The position numbers and the translations under genes were made by a program. Positions 25,347 through 34,422 of a stretch of DNA of 64,000 nucleotides are shown one piece after another; within the stretch, counting starts at the first letter, position 1, and the number at the start of each line of letters is the position of its first letter. A model generated the notes under the pieces. The model had not been told where the DNA came from. It was given only the letters and a program-made list of their open reading frames with translations, and searched no databases. This DNA is from Nocardioides guangzhouensis (lineage in GTDB: Bacteria; Actinomycetota; Actinomycetes; Propionibacteriales; Nocardioidaceae), in NCBI RefSeq assembly GCF_004519545.1, contig NZ_SDKM01000009.1:83005-147004 (forward strand). Direction: 5' to 3'.

Positions 25347-26897
25347 TCAGCGGCAGGCGGAGGCGTCCGGCAGCGGGGCGGGGACGCCGACCGACGGCAT
25401 GCCGAGGCCGACGCTGCTGGTGGGGGCGGCGGTGCGGGCCTCCCAGGCGTCGCCGGCGCGGGTACGGCGCACCGAGAGGACCGGTCCGTCGGCGACGAGG
25501 TGGTGCGGGGCGGCGTAGGTGATCTCGACCGTCACCATGTCGCCGGGGCGGAGTGGTTTCGAGACGCTCGCTGGCGCTCGCTCCTCAACCACCGGCGAGA
25601 CGCTCGCCCCGCGCTCGTCGACCTTCGAGAGGTCGTTCGTGAAGTGGACCAGGCGGTTGTCGGGGCCGCGGCCGGAGAGGCGGTGCGTCTCGGCGTCCTT
25701 GCGGCCCTCGCCCTCGGCCACCATCAGCTCGACGGTGCGGCCGACCAGCGCCTTGTTCTCCTCCCACGCGATCTCGTTCACCACCGCGACCAGGCGCTGG
25801 TAGCGGTCGGCGACCACCGCCGGCTCGATCTGGTCGGGGAGGTCGGCGGCGGGGGTGCCGGGGCGCTTGGAGTACTGGAAGGTGAAGGCGCCGGAGAAGC
25901 GGGCCGCGCGGACGACGTCGAGCGTGGCCTGGAAGTCCTCCTCGGTCTCGCCCGGGAAGCCGACGATGATGTCGGTGGTGATCGCGGCGTCCGGCATCGC
26001 GGCCCGCACCCGCTCGATGATGCCGAGGAACTTCTGCTGCCGGTAGGACCGGCGCATCGCGCGCAGGACGCGGTCGGAGCCGGACTGCAGCGGCATGTGC
26101 AGCTGCGGCATCACGTTCGGCGTCTCGGCCATCGCCTCGATGACGTCGTCGGTGAACTCGGCCGGGTGCGGCGAGGTGAACCGCACCCGCTCGAGACCCT
26201 CGATCTCGCCGCACGCGCGCAGCAGCTTCGAGAACGCCTGCCGGTCGCCGAACTCGACGCCGTAGGAGTTGACGTTCTGCCCGAGCAGGGTGATCTCGGT
26301 GACGCCCTCGGCCACCAGCGCCTCGATCTCGGCGAGGATCTCGCCCGGCCGGCGGTCCTTCTCCTTGCCGCGCAGCGACGGGACGATGCAGAACGTGCAG
26401 GTGTTGTTGCAGCCGACCGACACCGACACCCACGCTGCGTACGCCGACTCGCGCCGGGTCGGCAGCGTCGACGGGAAGACCTCGAGCGACTCGAGGATCT
26501 CGACCTGGGCCTCCTCCTGCACCCGGGCCCGCTCGAGCAGCACCGGCAGCGAGCCGATGTTGTGGGTGCCGAACACGACGTCGACCCACGGCGCCTTGCG
26601 GGTGATGGTGTCGCGGTCCTTCTGCGCGAGGCAGCCGCCGACGGCGATCTGCATGCCGGGGCGCCGTGCCTTCACCGGCGCGAGGTGCCCGAGGTTGCCG
26701 TACAGCTTGTTGTCGGCGTTCTCGCGGACCGCGCACGTGTTGAACACGACCACGTCCGCCGGCTCGCCGTCGGGCACCGCGACGTACCCCGCCTCCTCGA
26801 GCAGGCCGGTGAGCCGCTCGGAGTCGTGGACGTTCATCTGGCACCCGTAGGTCTTGACCTCGTAGGTGCGCGCGGCGCTCTCGGCAGTGGTGCTCAT
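25347..26897 (-). CDS. miaB: tRNA-2-methylthio-N6-dimethylallyladenosine synthase
   Basis: 516 aa radical-SAM methylthiotransferase. Three N-terminal cluster cysteines lie in [15 protein letters not shown] and GGCLAQ. The radical-SAM CxxxCxxC is in [13 protein letters not shown] (about residues 163-175). [13 protein letters not shown] and [15 protein letters not shown] complete the core. The C-terminal TRAM region is interrupted by about 28 extra residues (roughly 424-452, including [17 protein letters not shown]) encoded by a REP-like repeat in frame, before the normal [22 protein letters not shown]. The extra segment is near the C-terminus, so activity may survive. Completes the i6A modification made by MiaA. 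Confidence 0.95.
   Translation of the reverse strand: MSTTAESAARTYEVKTYGCQMNVHDSERLTGLLEEAGYVAVPDGEPADVVVFNTCAVRENADNKLYGNLGHLAPVKARRPGMQIAVGGCLAQKDRDTITRKAPWVDVVFGTHNIGSLPVLLERARVQEEAQVEILESLEVFPSTLPTRRESAYAAWVSVSVGCNNTCTFCIVPSLRGKEKDRRPGEILAEIEALVAEGVTEITLLGQNVNSYGVEFGDRQAFSKLLRACGEIEGLERVRFTSPHPAEFTDDVIEAMAETPNVMPQLHMPLQSGSDRVLRAMRRSYRQQKFLGIIERVRAAMPDAAITTDIIVGFPGETEEDFQATLDVVRAARFSGAFTFQYSKRPGTPAADLPDQIEPAVVADRYQRLVAVVNEIAWEENKALVGRTVELMVAEGEGRKDAETHRLSGRGPDNRLVHFTNDLSKVDERGASVSPVVEERAPASVSKPLRPGDMVTVEITYAAPHHLVADGPVLSVRRTRAGDAWEARTAAPTSSVGLGMPSVGVPAPLPDASACR
25553..25592. repeat. REP-like element inside miaB
   Basis: A 40-bp element bounded by GTGGTT and AACCAC inverted ends with internal GAGACGCTCGC and GCTCGCTCCTC. 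A partial second copy follows (GAGACGCTCGCC, from about 25597). It shares the CTCCTC(A/G)ACCA end with two elements at 43184-43269. In miaB it is read without a stop. Confidence 0.75.
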
Positions 26898-27134
26898 GAC
26901 CGGTCAAGGGTACGGCGGCACCGTCTGACAGGCGCAAACGAGGCGTGGAGGTTCATCCAGGAACCCGGCTGGTGAGTCCTGGCGGCGCCACTCGGCAGGC
27001 GGCCCGCATCCCGCCAGCGAAGCTGCACGTTCGCCGCTCGGACGTCGAGGCTCCGGCCCGTCCGGCAGGTCACGGAATGGTCCCGACTGGCCCGTTTGGA
27101 CCATCCGGGATGGCCTGACCAGACCAGCTGAGGC

Positions 27135-27140
27135 TAGGTT
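27135..27140 (+). promoter_or_regulatory. -10 box of gluABCD
   Basis: TAGGTT six nt before ATG 27147 implies a leaderless gluA mRNA. The upstream 250 bp contain an imperfect dyad CCATCCGGGATGG (27101-27113) that could be a regulator site; no clear -35 was seen. Confidence 0.45.
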
Positions 27141-27146
27141 GCTCCA

Positions 27147-27923
27147 ATGACGGCGACCGAACCGGCCTCCGCCCCGACCTCCTCCGGCCAGGGGCTCGTG
27201 GTCCTCAGCGACGTGAACAAGTGGTACGGCGAGCTCAACGTGCTCAAGGACATCGACCTGACCGTCAGGAAGGGCGAGGTCATCGTCGTCATCGGCCCCT
27301 CCGGCGCCGGCAAGTCGACGCTGTGCCGGGCGATCAACCGTCTCGAGACCATCGACCGGGGCACGATCACGCTCGACGGCCAGCCGCTCCCCCAGGAGGG
27401 CAAGGCGCTGGCCGCGCTGCGTGCCGAGGTCGGCATGGTCTTCCAGAGCTTCAACCTCTTCGCCCACAAGACGATCCTCGAGAACGTCACCCTCGGGCCG
27501 ATCAAGGTGCGCAAGAAGGGGAAGGCGGAGGCCGAGACGCGGGCCAAGGAGCTGCTCGACCGGGTCGGCGTCGGGCACCAGGCAGCGAAGTACCCCGCCC
27601 AGCTCTCCGGGGGCCAGCAGCAACGCGTCGCGATCGCGCGGGCACTGGCGATGGACCCGAAGGTGATGCTCTTCGACGAGCCGACCTCGGCGCTCGACCC
27701 CGAGATGATCAAGGAAGTCCTCGACGTCATGGTCGACCTGGCCAAGCAGGGCATGACGATGATCGTGGTCACCCACGAGATGGGCTTCGCGCGGACGGCA
27801 GCCGACCGCGTGGTCTTCATGGCCGACGGTCAGATCGTCGAGGAGAACTCCCCCGAGGAGTTCTTCACCAACCCGCAGACCGACCGCGCCAAGGACTTCC
27901 TGAGCAAGATCCTCAAGCACTGA
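27147..27923 (+). CDS. gluA: Glutamate ABC transporter ATP-binding protein
   Basis: 258 aa. Single ATPase domain of the polar amino acid class: Walker [15 protein letters not shown] (about residues 50-63), Q-loop [17 protein letters not shown], signature [15 protein letters not shown] and Walker [15 protein letters not shown], then the switch His in VVTHEMGFA. First gene of a four-gene operon ordered ATPase, binding protein and two permeases, the arrangement of corynebacterial gluABCD, where it also neighbours miaB. It powers glutamate (possibly aspartate/glutamine) uptake. Confidence 0.92.
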   Translation: MTATEPASAPTSSGQGLVVLSDVNKWYGELNVLKDIDLTVRKGEVIVVIGPSGAGKSTLCRAINRLETIDRGTITLDGQPLPQEGKALAALRAEVGMVFQSFNLFAHKTILENVTLGPIKVRKKGKAEAETRAKELLDRVGVGHQAAKYPAQLSGGQQQRVAIARALAMDPKVMLFDEPTSALDPEMIKEVLDVMVDLAKQGMTMIVVTHEMGFARTAADRVVFMADGQIVEENSPEEFFTNPQTDRAKDFLSKILKH

Positions 27924-27976
27924 GGACACCCACGACTGTTTCGCACTAGCCATCCACCTCGGACAAGGGAGACAGA

Positions 27977-28867
27977 ATGCGATTCACCAGGACCAGGGCG
28001 ACCCTCGTCTGCGCCAGCCTGCTGCTCACGCTGGCCGCGTGCGGCGACGCGGGCAGCGACGACGAGGGCAGTGACGTCTCGGCCGACACGGACGCCGCGT
28101 CGGAGCTCGAGGACGGCACCCGCATGAAGGAGATCGCCGACGACGGCAAGATCGTCATCGGCGTGAAGTACGACCAGCCCGGGCTCGGGTTCAAGGGCGC
28201 CACCGACGACGTGCCCTCCGGCTTCGACGTCGAGATCGCCAAGATCCTTGTCAGCAAGCTCGGCATCGACCCCGAGAGCGACAACGTGGAGTGGAAGGAG
28301 ACCATCTCCGACAACCGCGAGCCGTTCCTGAAGTCGGGCGAGGTCGACCTGGTGCTCGCGTCGTACTCCATCACCGACGAGCGTCGGGCCGAGGTCGGCC
28401 AGGCCGGGCCCTACTTCCTCACCGGCCAGCAGGTGCTGGTCAAGAAGGACAGCGGCATCTCCTCGGTCGACGACCTCAAGGGCAAGGAGGTCTGCTCGGT
28501 CACCGGGTCGACGTCGATCGACAACGCGGAGGCGGAGGGCATGAAGCCGCGCGGCTTCGACACCTACTCCGAGTGCCGCGACCAGGTGCTCGACGGCGCG
28601 ATCGACGCGATGACCACGGACGGCAGCATCCTGCTCGGCTACGCGGCGCTCAACCCCGACGACCTCGAGGTCGTGGGCGAGCCGTTCTCCGAGGAGCGGA
28701 TCGGCGTGGGCTACTCGCCGGAGTCGCCGGAGATGTGCCAGTGGATCACCGACACGCTCCAGGAGTCGATGGACAACGGCGACTGGGCCAAGGCGTTCGA
28801 GGCCACCCTCGGCAAATCGGGGGCGGAGACGCCCGAGCCGCCGCAGATGGACCCCTGCAAGTCCTGA
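27977..28867 (+). CDS. gluB: Glutamate-binding lipoprotein
   Basis: 296 aa. Lipoprotein signal with lipobox LTLAAC (Cys about 22), an acidic linker, then a type-2 periplasmic-binding domain: IVIGVKYDQPGLGFKG, PSGFDVEIAKILVSKLGI, LVLASYSITDERRAEV and CSVTGSTSIDNAE. These match the GluB/glutamate-glutamine binding group. ATG 27977 follows an AAGGGAGAC site. The 53-bp spacing from gluA has no obvious terminator. Confidence 0.92.
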   Translation: MRFTRTRATLVCASLLLTLAACGDAGSDDEGSDVSADTDAASELEDGTRMKEIADDGKIVIGVKYDQPGLGFKGATDDVPSGFDVEIAKILVSKLGIDPESDNVEWKETISDNREPFLKSGEVDLVLASYSITDERRAEVGQAGPYFLTGQQVLVKKDSGISSVDDLKGKEVCSVTGSTSIDNAEAEGMKPRGFDTYSECRDQVLDGAIDAMTTDGSILLGYAALNPDDLEVVGEPFSEERIGVGYSPESPEMCQWITDTLQESMDNGDWAKAFEATLGKSGAETPEPPQMDPCKS

Positions 28868-28959
28868 TCGACGCACACCGTCGGGGGATCCGGTACGCCG
28901 GGTCCCCCGACGCCTGCGGGCCGTCCCGCAGTGCGATGCAGCCGTGTGAGGAGTGAGGC

Positions 28960-29655
28960 GTGGACGACGTCTGGAACAACTTCGACCTCGTAGTGAGGGC
29001 CTTCGGCATGACCGTCGGCCTGTTCCTCGCCGCGGGGATCGCGTCGCTGGCGGTCGGGTTGCCGCTCGCCGCGATGCGGGTCGGCCCGGTCGCGGTGATG
29101 CGCCGCGCCGCGGCGACGTACGTGACCCTGGTGCGCAACACCCCGCTGCTGATGGTGTTCATCTTCGTCGTCATCGCGCTGCCGCGGATCGACATCACCT
29201 TCAAGTCGATCGAGTCCTTCCAGGAGGACGCGTTCGGCCAGGTCTTCATCTCGGCGTACTTCTTCCGCGCCACGCTCGCGCTCAGCCTCTACACGAGCAC
29301 GTTCGTCTGCGAGGCGGTCCGGTCCGGGATCAACTCGGTGCCGCTCGGCCAGGCCGAGGCGGCGCGCGCGGTCGGGCTCACCTTCGGCGGCACCATGACG
29401 CAGGTGGTGCTGCCGCAGGCGCTGCGCGCGACCGTGCCGCCGTTGACCAGCGTGCTGATCGCACTCCTCAAGAACACCTCCGTCGCGGCGGCGTTCGGCA
29501 TCATCGAGGCGGCCGCCCGCATGAAGTACTTCAACAACCGGACCACCGAGGACGTCCAGGTGTTCCTGCTCTTCGCGCTGGTCTACGTGCTTCTGGTCGA
29601 GGTTGTCTCGGCAGCGTCCCTGGTCCTCGAGCGACGGTGGAAGGCGGCACGATGA
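28960..29655 (+). CDS. gluC: Glutamate ABC transporter permease GluC
   Basis: 231 aa with about five membrane helices. The permease EAA-type loop is visible as GQAEAARAVGLTFGGTMTQVVLPQAL, and TYVTLVRNTPLLMVFIF is characteristic of HisMQ-type amino acid permeases. GTG 28960 follows GAGGAGTGAGG. Overlaps gluD by ATGA. Pairs with GluD to form the membrane channel. Confidence 0.9.
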   Translation: MDDVWNNFDLVVRAFGMTVGLFLAAGIASLAVGLPLAAMRVGPVAVMRRAAATYVTLVRNTPLLMVFIFVVIALPRIDITFKSIESFQEDAFGQVFISAYFFRATLALSLYTSTFVCEAVRSGINSVPLGQAEAARAVGLTFGGTMTQVVLPQALRATVPPLTSVLIALLKNTSVAAAFGIIEAAARMKYFNNRTTEDVQVFLLFALVYVLLVEVVSAASLVLERRWKAAR

Positions 29656-30530
29656 ACACCAGCAACATCCTGTTCGACGCGCCCGGGCCCAAGGCAGTCG
29701 TCCGGCACCGCGTCTACACCGTGCTGACGATCCTCGCGCTGGTCGGGTTCGTCCTCGCCGTCCTGCTCCGGCTCGACCGGAACGGCCAGCTGGCATACGC
29801 CCTGTGGGAGCCGTTCGTCACCCCCGAGTACGTGCAGGCCATCTGGGGGGGCCTGCTCGACACGTTGAAGATGGCGTTCAGCGCGATCATCGGGGCGCTG
29901 GTGTTCGGCCTGGTGTTCGGCGTCGGCAAGATGAGCGAGCACCGCTGGTTGCGCTGGCCGAGCTGGGTGGTCGTGGAGTTCTTCCGCGCCGTCCCGGTGC
30001 TGTTGATGATGATCTTCCTCTACTTCGCCTACGGGCTCGGCAAGGACGCCGTGCTCTCGTCGTACTGGTGCGTGGTGATCGCGCTGACGGTCTACAACGG
30101 CGCGGTGCTGGCCGAGGTGTTCCGGGCCGGCGTGCTGGCCGTGCCCCGCGGCCAGGCGGAGGCGGCGTACGCCGTCGGCATGCGCAAGGCCCAGGTGATG
30201 AACCTGGTGCTGCTGCCGCAGGCGGTCAAGATCATGCTGCCGTCGATCATCAGCCAGTGCGTGGTGGCGCTGAAGGACACCGCGCTCGGCTACTACATCT
30301 CCTCCCCCGGCCTCACCTTCGTCGGCAAGCAGATCTACGGCGAGTTCCAGAACCAGGTGCAGGTCGCGATCGTGATCACGGCGATCTACGTGGTCGTGAA
30401 CCTCATCCTCTCCGCGATCGCCACCTGGGTGCAGAAGCGGATCGTCGGCGAGAAAAAGGCGCTGGCGCCCACGCCGTTCGGGATCACCGACGCGGACACC
30501 GGCGCCACGCAGGGTGGCGGGCGGATCTAG
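29652..30530 (+). CDS. gluD: Glutamate ABC transporter permease GluD
   Basis: 292 aa. A first helix (about residues 22-42) precedes the usual five-helix permease core. FFRAVPVLLMMIFLYFAYG and GQAEAAYAVGMRKAQVMNLVLLPQA (EAA loop) identify the family. The soluble tail of about 30 residues is Thr/Gly-rich. ATG 29652 overlaps the gluC stop. The stop at 30530 is only 14 bp from the convergent hotdog gene's end, leaving no space for a hairpin terminator. Confidence 0.9.
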   Translation: MNTSNILFDAPGPKAVVRHRVYTVLTILALVGFVLAVLLRLDRNGQLAYALWEPFVTPEYVQAIWGGLLDTLKMAFSAIIGALVFGLVFGVGKMSEHRWLRWPSWVVVEFFRAVPVLLMMIFLYFAYGLGKDAVLSSYWCVVIALTVYNGAVLAEVFRAGVLAVPRGQAEAAYAVGMRKAQVMNLVLLPQAVKIMLPSIISQCVVALKDTALGYYISSPGLTFVGKQIYGEFQNQVQVAIVITAIYVVVNLILSAIATWVQKRIVGEKKALAPTPFGITDADTGATQGGGRI

Positions 30531-30543
30531 GAGGCGGGACGGC

Positions 30544-31014
30544 TCAGGCCCTCGGCGGCTTCGGGGTCACCCAGAGCTTGATGACGCCGGTGATCACGAC
30601 CTCGCCGTCGGCCCGCTCGCCGCGCACGCGGACGTGCAGGTCGGGATCGTCGGACTCCCACTGCTCGGGGTCGGTCTCGGCGATGCAGGTGATGTCGCTG
30701 GTCGCCTTCGCGGTGTAGCTGACGTCCATGCCCTTGGGGATCCACCGCTTGCCCGCGGGGATGGTGGCCTCGGCGAGCGCACCCATCGCGGCCTCGAGCC
30801 CGTTGCACAGCGCGATCGCGTGCACGGTGCCGAGGTGGTTGTGGACGCCGCGCCGCTTCGGGATCACCAGCGCGGCACGGTTCGGCCGGATCTCGACGAA
30901 CCGCGGCCGGATGGTCGCGAAGTACGGCGCCTTCTGGGCGAAGGCGATCGAGAACAGGCGCTTGCCCCCGGGCAGCGCGGTGGTCTTGTTCCAGAGGTCG
31001 AGCACGGCAGGCAT
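30544..31014 (-). CDS. Hotdog-fold protein (DUF4442-like, possible thioesterase)
   Basis: 156 aa. LVIPKRRGVHNHLGTVHAIALCNGLEAAMG matches the central helix/strand of DUF4442-type hotdog proteins, which are related to acyl-CoA thioesterases. It continues into a strand-rich half ending EVVITGVIKLWVTPKP. No catalytic residue can be assigned with confidence. It stands alone, convergent with gluD. Confidence 0.75.
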   Translation of the reverse strand: MPAVLDLWNKTTALPGGKRLFSIAFAQKAPYFATIRPRFVEIRPNRAALVIPKRRGVHNHLGTVHAIALCNGLEAAMGALAEATIPAGKRWIPKGMDVSYTAKATSDITCIAETDPEQWESDDPDLHVRVRGERADGEVVITGVIKLWVTPKPPRA

Positions 31015-31086
31015 GCCGCCGAGACTAGAACGTGTTCCGGCACCTCGCCCACGGGTTGTGGGCGAGGTCTCAGCGGCTGACGGGGG

Positions 31087-32460
31087 TCAGGCCGGCCGGA
31101 TGTTCTGGTTGTGCCGGAACAGGTTGCCGGGGTCGTAGGTCTTCTTGATCGCGGCCAGCCGGTCGTAGTTGCCCTTGTAGTTGGCGCGGATCCGCTCCTG
31201 GTCGTCCTCGGCCATGAAGTTGATGTACCCGCCCTCCTCGGAGTGCGGTGCCGTCGCGTCGTAGTAGTCGCGGACCCAGGCCGTGCCGGCCGCGTCGTCG
31301 ACCTGGTCGGGCGGCCACATCCCCGCGATCACCGTCGCGAAGGTCGCGTCGCGGTAGGCGAAGGCGGTCGAGTCCGGGGCGACCCGGTGGCAGGCGCCGT
31401 TGATCGGGTAGATGTGCATCGTCGAGTTCACCGCCGGCAGCTTCGGCCCGTGCTCGAGGTGGGCGGCGATCGCGTCGTCGGTCAGCTCCTTGACGAAGTT
31501 GGCCTTCCAGTAGTGGTGCAGCCCCGGCGGGACGAGCGCGTCGAACGCGCTGTTGAGCGCCGGGTAGGGCATCGGCCCGACCATCTCGGCCACCCGGGGC
31601 GCCACGTCGCGGATCGGCTGCAACGCCTTCTCCCCCGCGTCGAGGTCGCCCGCCCAGCAGGTCACCATCGCGATGAACGGCTCACCGTGACGGTCCTCGG
31701 GGATGAACGGCAGCGGCGGGGCGATCTGGTACGCCGGGAAGCAGCCGAGCTCCTCGGGGGCGTCGGCGATGAAGTCCCGGTAGAACCGGAGCACGTCGCC
31801 GGCCTTGTCCAGCTCGAAGAACATCGGTCCGCCGTAGATGTCCTTGACCGGGCTGAGCCGGAACTCGAACGACGTGACGACGCCGAAGTTGCCGCCACCG
31901 CCGCGGATCGCCCAGAACAGGTCGGCGTCGTCCTTCTCGCTGGCGACGTGGAAGCTGCCGTCACCGGTGACCACGTCGGCCGAGAGCAGGTTGTCCAGGG
32001 CCAGGCCGAGGCCCCGGGCCAGGTAGCCGATCCCGCCCCCGAGGGTGAGGCCGCCGACGCCCGTGGTCGAGATGATGCCGCCGGTCGTGGCCAGCCCGAA
32101 GGCGTACGTCGCGTCGTTCAGGTCGCCCCAGGTCGCCCCGCCCTCGACGCGCGCTGTCCGGGTCAGCGGGTCGACCCGGACCGCCCGCATGCCGGACAGG
32201 TCGACGACCACGCCGTCGTCGCAGGTGCCGAACCCGGGCACGCTGTGCGCGCCGCCGCGCACCGCGACGCTCAGCCCGCTGTCGGCGGCGAAGCGGACGG
32301 CGGTCATCACGTCGCCGGCGTTGGCCGGCCGGACGATCACCGCGGGCCGCCTGTCGATCATGCCGTTGCGGACCGTGCGCGCGACGTCGTACCCGTCGTC
32401 CTCCGGCCCGATCACCGTGCCCCTGGTCTGTTCGCGCAGCGCGTCCAGCGTGGCGTTCAT
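31087..32460 (-). CDS. FAD-dependent oxidoreductase of the berberine-bridge-enzyme type
   Basis: 457 aa. FAD domain of the PCMH/VAO type: VIVRPANAGDVMTAVRFAADSGLSVAV, then RGGAHSVPGFGTCDDG with the His that binds FAD covalently, GGATWGDLN and TTGVGGLTLGGGIGYLARGLGL. The second covalent anchor (Cys in GL.CDN of bicovalent enzymes) is Ala here, so attachment through His only is expected. A C-terminal BBE segment includes NYKGNYDRLAAIKKTYDPGNLFRHNQNI. AGGAGG 7 nt upstream fixes ATG 32460. Substrates in the family are sugars, alkaloids or polyketides; none can be chosen. Confidence 0.88.
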   Translation of the reverse strand: MNATLDALREQTRGTVIGPEDDGYDVARTVRNGMIDRRPAVIVRPANAGDVMTAVRFAADSGLSVAVRGGAHSVPGFGTCDDGVVVDLSGMRAVRVDPLTRTARVEGGATWGDLNDATYAFGLATTGGIISTTGVGGLTLGGGIGYLARGLGLALDNLLSADVVTGDGSFHVASEKDDADLFWAIRGGGGNFGVVTSFEFRLSPVKDIYGGPMFFELDKAGDVLRFYRDFIADAPEELGCFPAYQIAPPLPFIPEDRHGEPFIAMVTCWAGDLDAGEKALQPIRDVAPRVAEMVGPMPYPALNSAFDALVPPGLHHYWKANFVKELTDDAIAAHLEHGPKLPAVNSTMHIYPINGACHRVAPDSTAFAYRDATFATVIAGMWPPDQVDDAAGTAWVRDYYDATAPHSEEGGYINFMAEDDQERIRANYKGNYDRLAAIKKTYDPGNLFRHNQNIRPA

Positions 32461-32627
32461 GTGGCTCCTCCTGTTGCTCAGAGTGGTTCGGGTCGAGCGA
32501 CAGGGGCGTCGAGAGGGCGTCACGAGGCGCAACGATCCGCGGCTCGGCCCTCCAGCAGCCGACGCTAGACCCGGACCGCGGCCGTCGCCATGGCACAGGC
32601 GCGCCATTGAATTCCGCAGGCGGGTCG

Positions 32628-33029
32628 CTAGGGCGCGTCCGCACCGATCGGGGCCAGCAGCTCGACCCGGTTGCCGTGGCCGTCGCGGGTGTGGCAGCGC
32701 TGGTGGCCGGGGAAGGTGTGGCGCTCGGTCCAGTCGACCTCGAAGCCGAGACCGGCCAGCCGGTCGGCGGTCTCGGCCAGCGCGACGACGTCGTCGAGCA
32801 GCAGCGCCGGGTGCGCCCTGCGGGCCGGCGTGAACGGCTCCTCGACGCCCACGTGCACCTCGGCGGTGACCCCGCCGGAGCCGTCGTAGGCACGGAACCA
32901 GGCGCCGCCACGCCCGGCCAGGTCGGCCGGCTTGTGCACCTCGGTCAGCCCGAGCCCGTCGGTCCAGTAGCGGCGAGCCTCCGCCTCCCCGCCGCGCGGG
33001 CAGGCGAGCTGGACGTGGTGCAGCCTCAT
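32628..33029 (-). CDS. VOC/glyoxalase-superfamily protein
   Basis: 133 aa with two beta-alpha-beta-beta-beta modules: MRLHHVQLACPRGGEAEARRY (first metal-ligand His in the HHVQLA strand), GVTAEVHVGVEE, HPALLLDDVVALAETAD and CHTRDGHGNRVELLAP (typical DP-x-GN-x-EL-like end). Possibly a metal-dependent lyase, isomerase or resistance protein. Overlaps tam by ATGA and so shares the MarR-controlled divergent promoter region. Confidence 0.82.
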   Translation of the reverse strand: MRLHHVQLACPRGGEAEARRYWTDGLGLTEVHKPADLAGRGGAWFRAYDGSGGVTAEVHVGVEEPFTPARRAHPALLLDDVVALAETADRLAGLGFEVDWTERHTFPGHQRCHTRDGHGNRVELLAPIGADAP

Positions 33030-33814
33030 CGGTCCACCCCGCCCGGAACCTGCGCGACCACGAAGATCCGACGGAAGGGCAGGACCACGCCGTACGGGCG
33101 GGTCGGGTACGCCGCGGCGAGGCGGCGACGGAACTCCGCGGCGAACTCCTCGCGCAGCCCGTCGGGCAGCGCCTGCAGCGTCGGCCGGGCCCCGGTGCCG
33201 GTGACCCAGGTGAAGACCGGGTCCTCGCCGGTCAGCACGTGGAGGTACGTCGTCTCCCACGCGTCGACGGTGCAGCCGAGGCCGGCCAGGGCCTCGAGGT
33301 ACGTCGCGGGATCGTGCGAGCTCGGCACCGCGACGCCGGCGGTGTGGGCGGCGAACCGTTCCTCCGCGGCGAGCCCGGTGCGGATCGTGTGGCTGGGCTC
33401 GTCGACGTTGCCCGGGACCTGGAAGGCCAGCCAGCCGCCCGGGGCGACCCGGCCGGCGAGGGCCGGCAGCAGGTCGAGGTGGCCGGGCACCCACTGCAGG
33501 GTGGCGTTGGAGAGGAGGACGTCGACGGGCGGCGCGTCGCCGGCGACCCAGTCGCGGAGGTCGGCGACCGCGAACGCGAGGCCGGGCTCGGCGGCCCGGG
33601 CGGCCTCCACCATCTCGGGGCTGGAGTCGAGGCCGGTGACGCGTGCTCCGGGCCACCGTTGCGCCAGCAGCGCGGTCAGGTTGCCGGGACCGCAGCCGAG
33701 GTCCACGACCGTGGCCGGGGCGTCGGCGTCGACTCGCTGGAGCAGCTCGACGAAGGGCCGGCCACGCTCGCCGGCGTACGTCAGGTAGTGGCCGGGGTCC
33801 CAGGTGTGCGCCAT
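33026..33814 (-). CDS. tam: Trans-aconitate 2-methyltransferase
   Basis: 262 aa. Class I SAM methyltransferase: motif I VVDLGCGPGNLTALLA (about residues 31-46), TGLDSSPEMVEAAR, VDVLLSNATLQWVPGH and the family-specific VPGNVDEPSHT. The N-terminus MAHTWDPGHYLTYAGERGRPF matches Tam proteins, which methylate trans-aconitate, a by-product that inhibits aconitase. The ATG at 33814 is chosen because upstream sequence is the operator region. Divergent from the MarR gene. Confidence 0.88.
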   Translation of the reverse strand: MAHTWDPGHYLTYAGERGRPFVELLQRVDADAPATVVDLGCGPGNLTALLAQRWPGARVTGLDSSPEMVEAARAAEPGLAFAVADLRDWVAGDAPPVDVLLSNATLQWVPGHLDLLPALAGRVAPGGWLAFQVPGNVDEPSHTIRTGLAAEERFAAHTAGVAVPSSHDPATYLEALAGLGCTVDAWETTYLHVLTGEDPVFTWVTGTGARPTLQALPDGLREEFAAEFRRRLAAAYPTRPYGVVLPFRRIFVVAQVPGGVDR

Positions 33815-33829
33815 GCGCCGCCTCCGATG

Positions 33830-33885
33830 TATCTCGACATCAAGATAAAACCCAATGCTCCCCACAATCTGTCTTGATGTCAAGA
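33830..33885. promoter_or_regulatory. Two MarR-type operators in the tam/marR divergent region
   Basis: Site 1 at 33830-33847 is TATCTCGACATCAAGATA, palindromic apart from two mismatched pairs. Site 2 at 33872-33885 is TCTTGA-TG-TCAAGA with perfect 6-bp arms. They share the half-site TCTTGA/TCAAGA and are 42 bp apart (start to start, four helical turns). Site 1 flanks the tam start; site 2 lies about 17 nt upstream of the marR -10 box. MarR proteins commonly bind such 16-20-bp dyads, so autorepression plus control of tam is likely. Confidence 0.65.
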
Positions 33886-33902
33886 TTCTCGACGGATCCG
33901 GT

Positions 33903-33908
33903 TAGCAT
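33903..33908 (+). promoter_or_regulatory. -10 box of the MarR gene
   Basis: TAGCAT six nt before ATG 33915 indicates a leaderless transcript. The MarR operator at 33872-33885 covers the region where the -35 contact would fall. Confidence 0.5.
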
Positions 33909-33914
33909 GGGCCC

Positions 33915-34415
33915 ATGCGGGACGAGGTGGACGAGCTGGTCGAGGCGTGGGGGCGCGAGCGCTCCGACCTCGACCTGACTCCGGTGGAGGTGTTCAGCCG
34001 GATCGGTCGGCTGGCCCGGCACCTCGACCTCGCCCGCCGGCGCGCCTTCGCCGAGCACGCCATCGAGTCCTGGGAGTTCGACGTGCTGGCCGCGCTGAGG
34101 CGGGCCGGCGGCGACTACCAGCTCTCCCCCGGCCGCCTGATCAAGGAGACCCTGGTGACCAGCGGCACCATGACCAACCGGGTCGACCGACTGGCGGCTC
34201 GCGGACTGGTGGAGCGGCTCCCCGACCCGAAGGACCGGCGTGGTGTGCTGGTCCGGCTCACCCCGGCCGGCCGCTCGACCGTGGACGGCGCGTTCGAGGC
34301 GCTGCTCGACGCCGAGCGGGAGCTCCTGGTGGACCTGCCCGAGAAGGACCGGACCCGCCTGGCCACCCTGCTGCGGACGCTGATGACGCCGTTCAACGGG
34401 CCGGTGGCGGACTGA
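33915..34415 (+). CDS. MarR-family transcriptional regulator
   Basis: 166 aa. Winged helix-turn-helix with dimerisation helices: FEVLAALRRAGGDYQLSPGRLIKET-type segment (here FDVLAALRRAG...), TSGTMTNRVDRLAARGLVERL (recognition helix) and DPKDRRGVLVRLTPAGR (wing). Divergently transcribed from tam-VOC with two palindromes between, so it should repress itself and that pair. The inducing ligand is unknown. Confidence 0.9.
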   Translation: MRDEVDELVEAWGRERSDLDLTPVEVFSRIGRLARHLDLARRRAFAEHAIESWEFDVLAALRRAGGDYQLSPGRLIKETLVTSGTMTNRVDRLAARGLVERLPDPKDRRGVLVRLTPAGRSTVDGAFEALLDAERELLVDLPEKDRTRLATLLRTLMTPFNGPVAD

Positions 34416-34422
34416 GGTCGGG

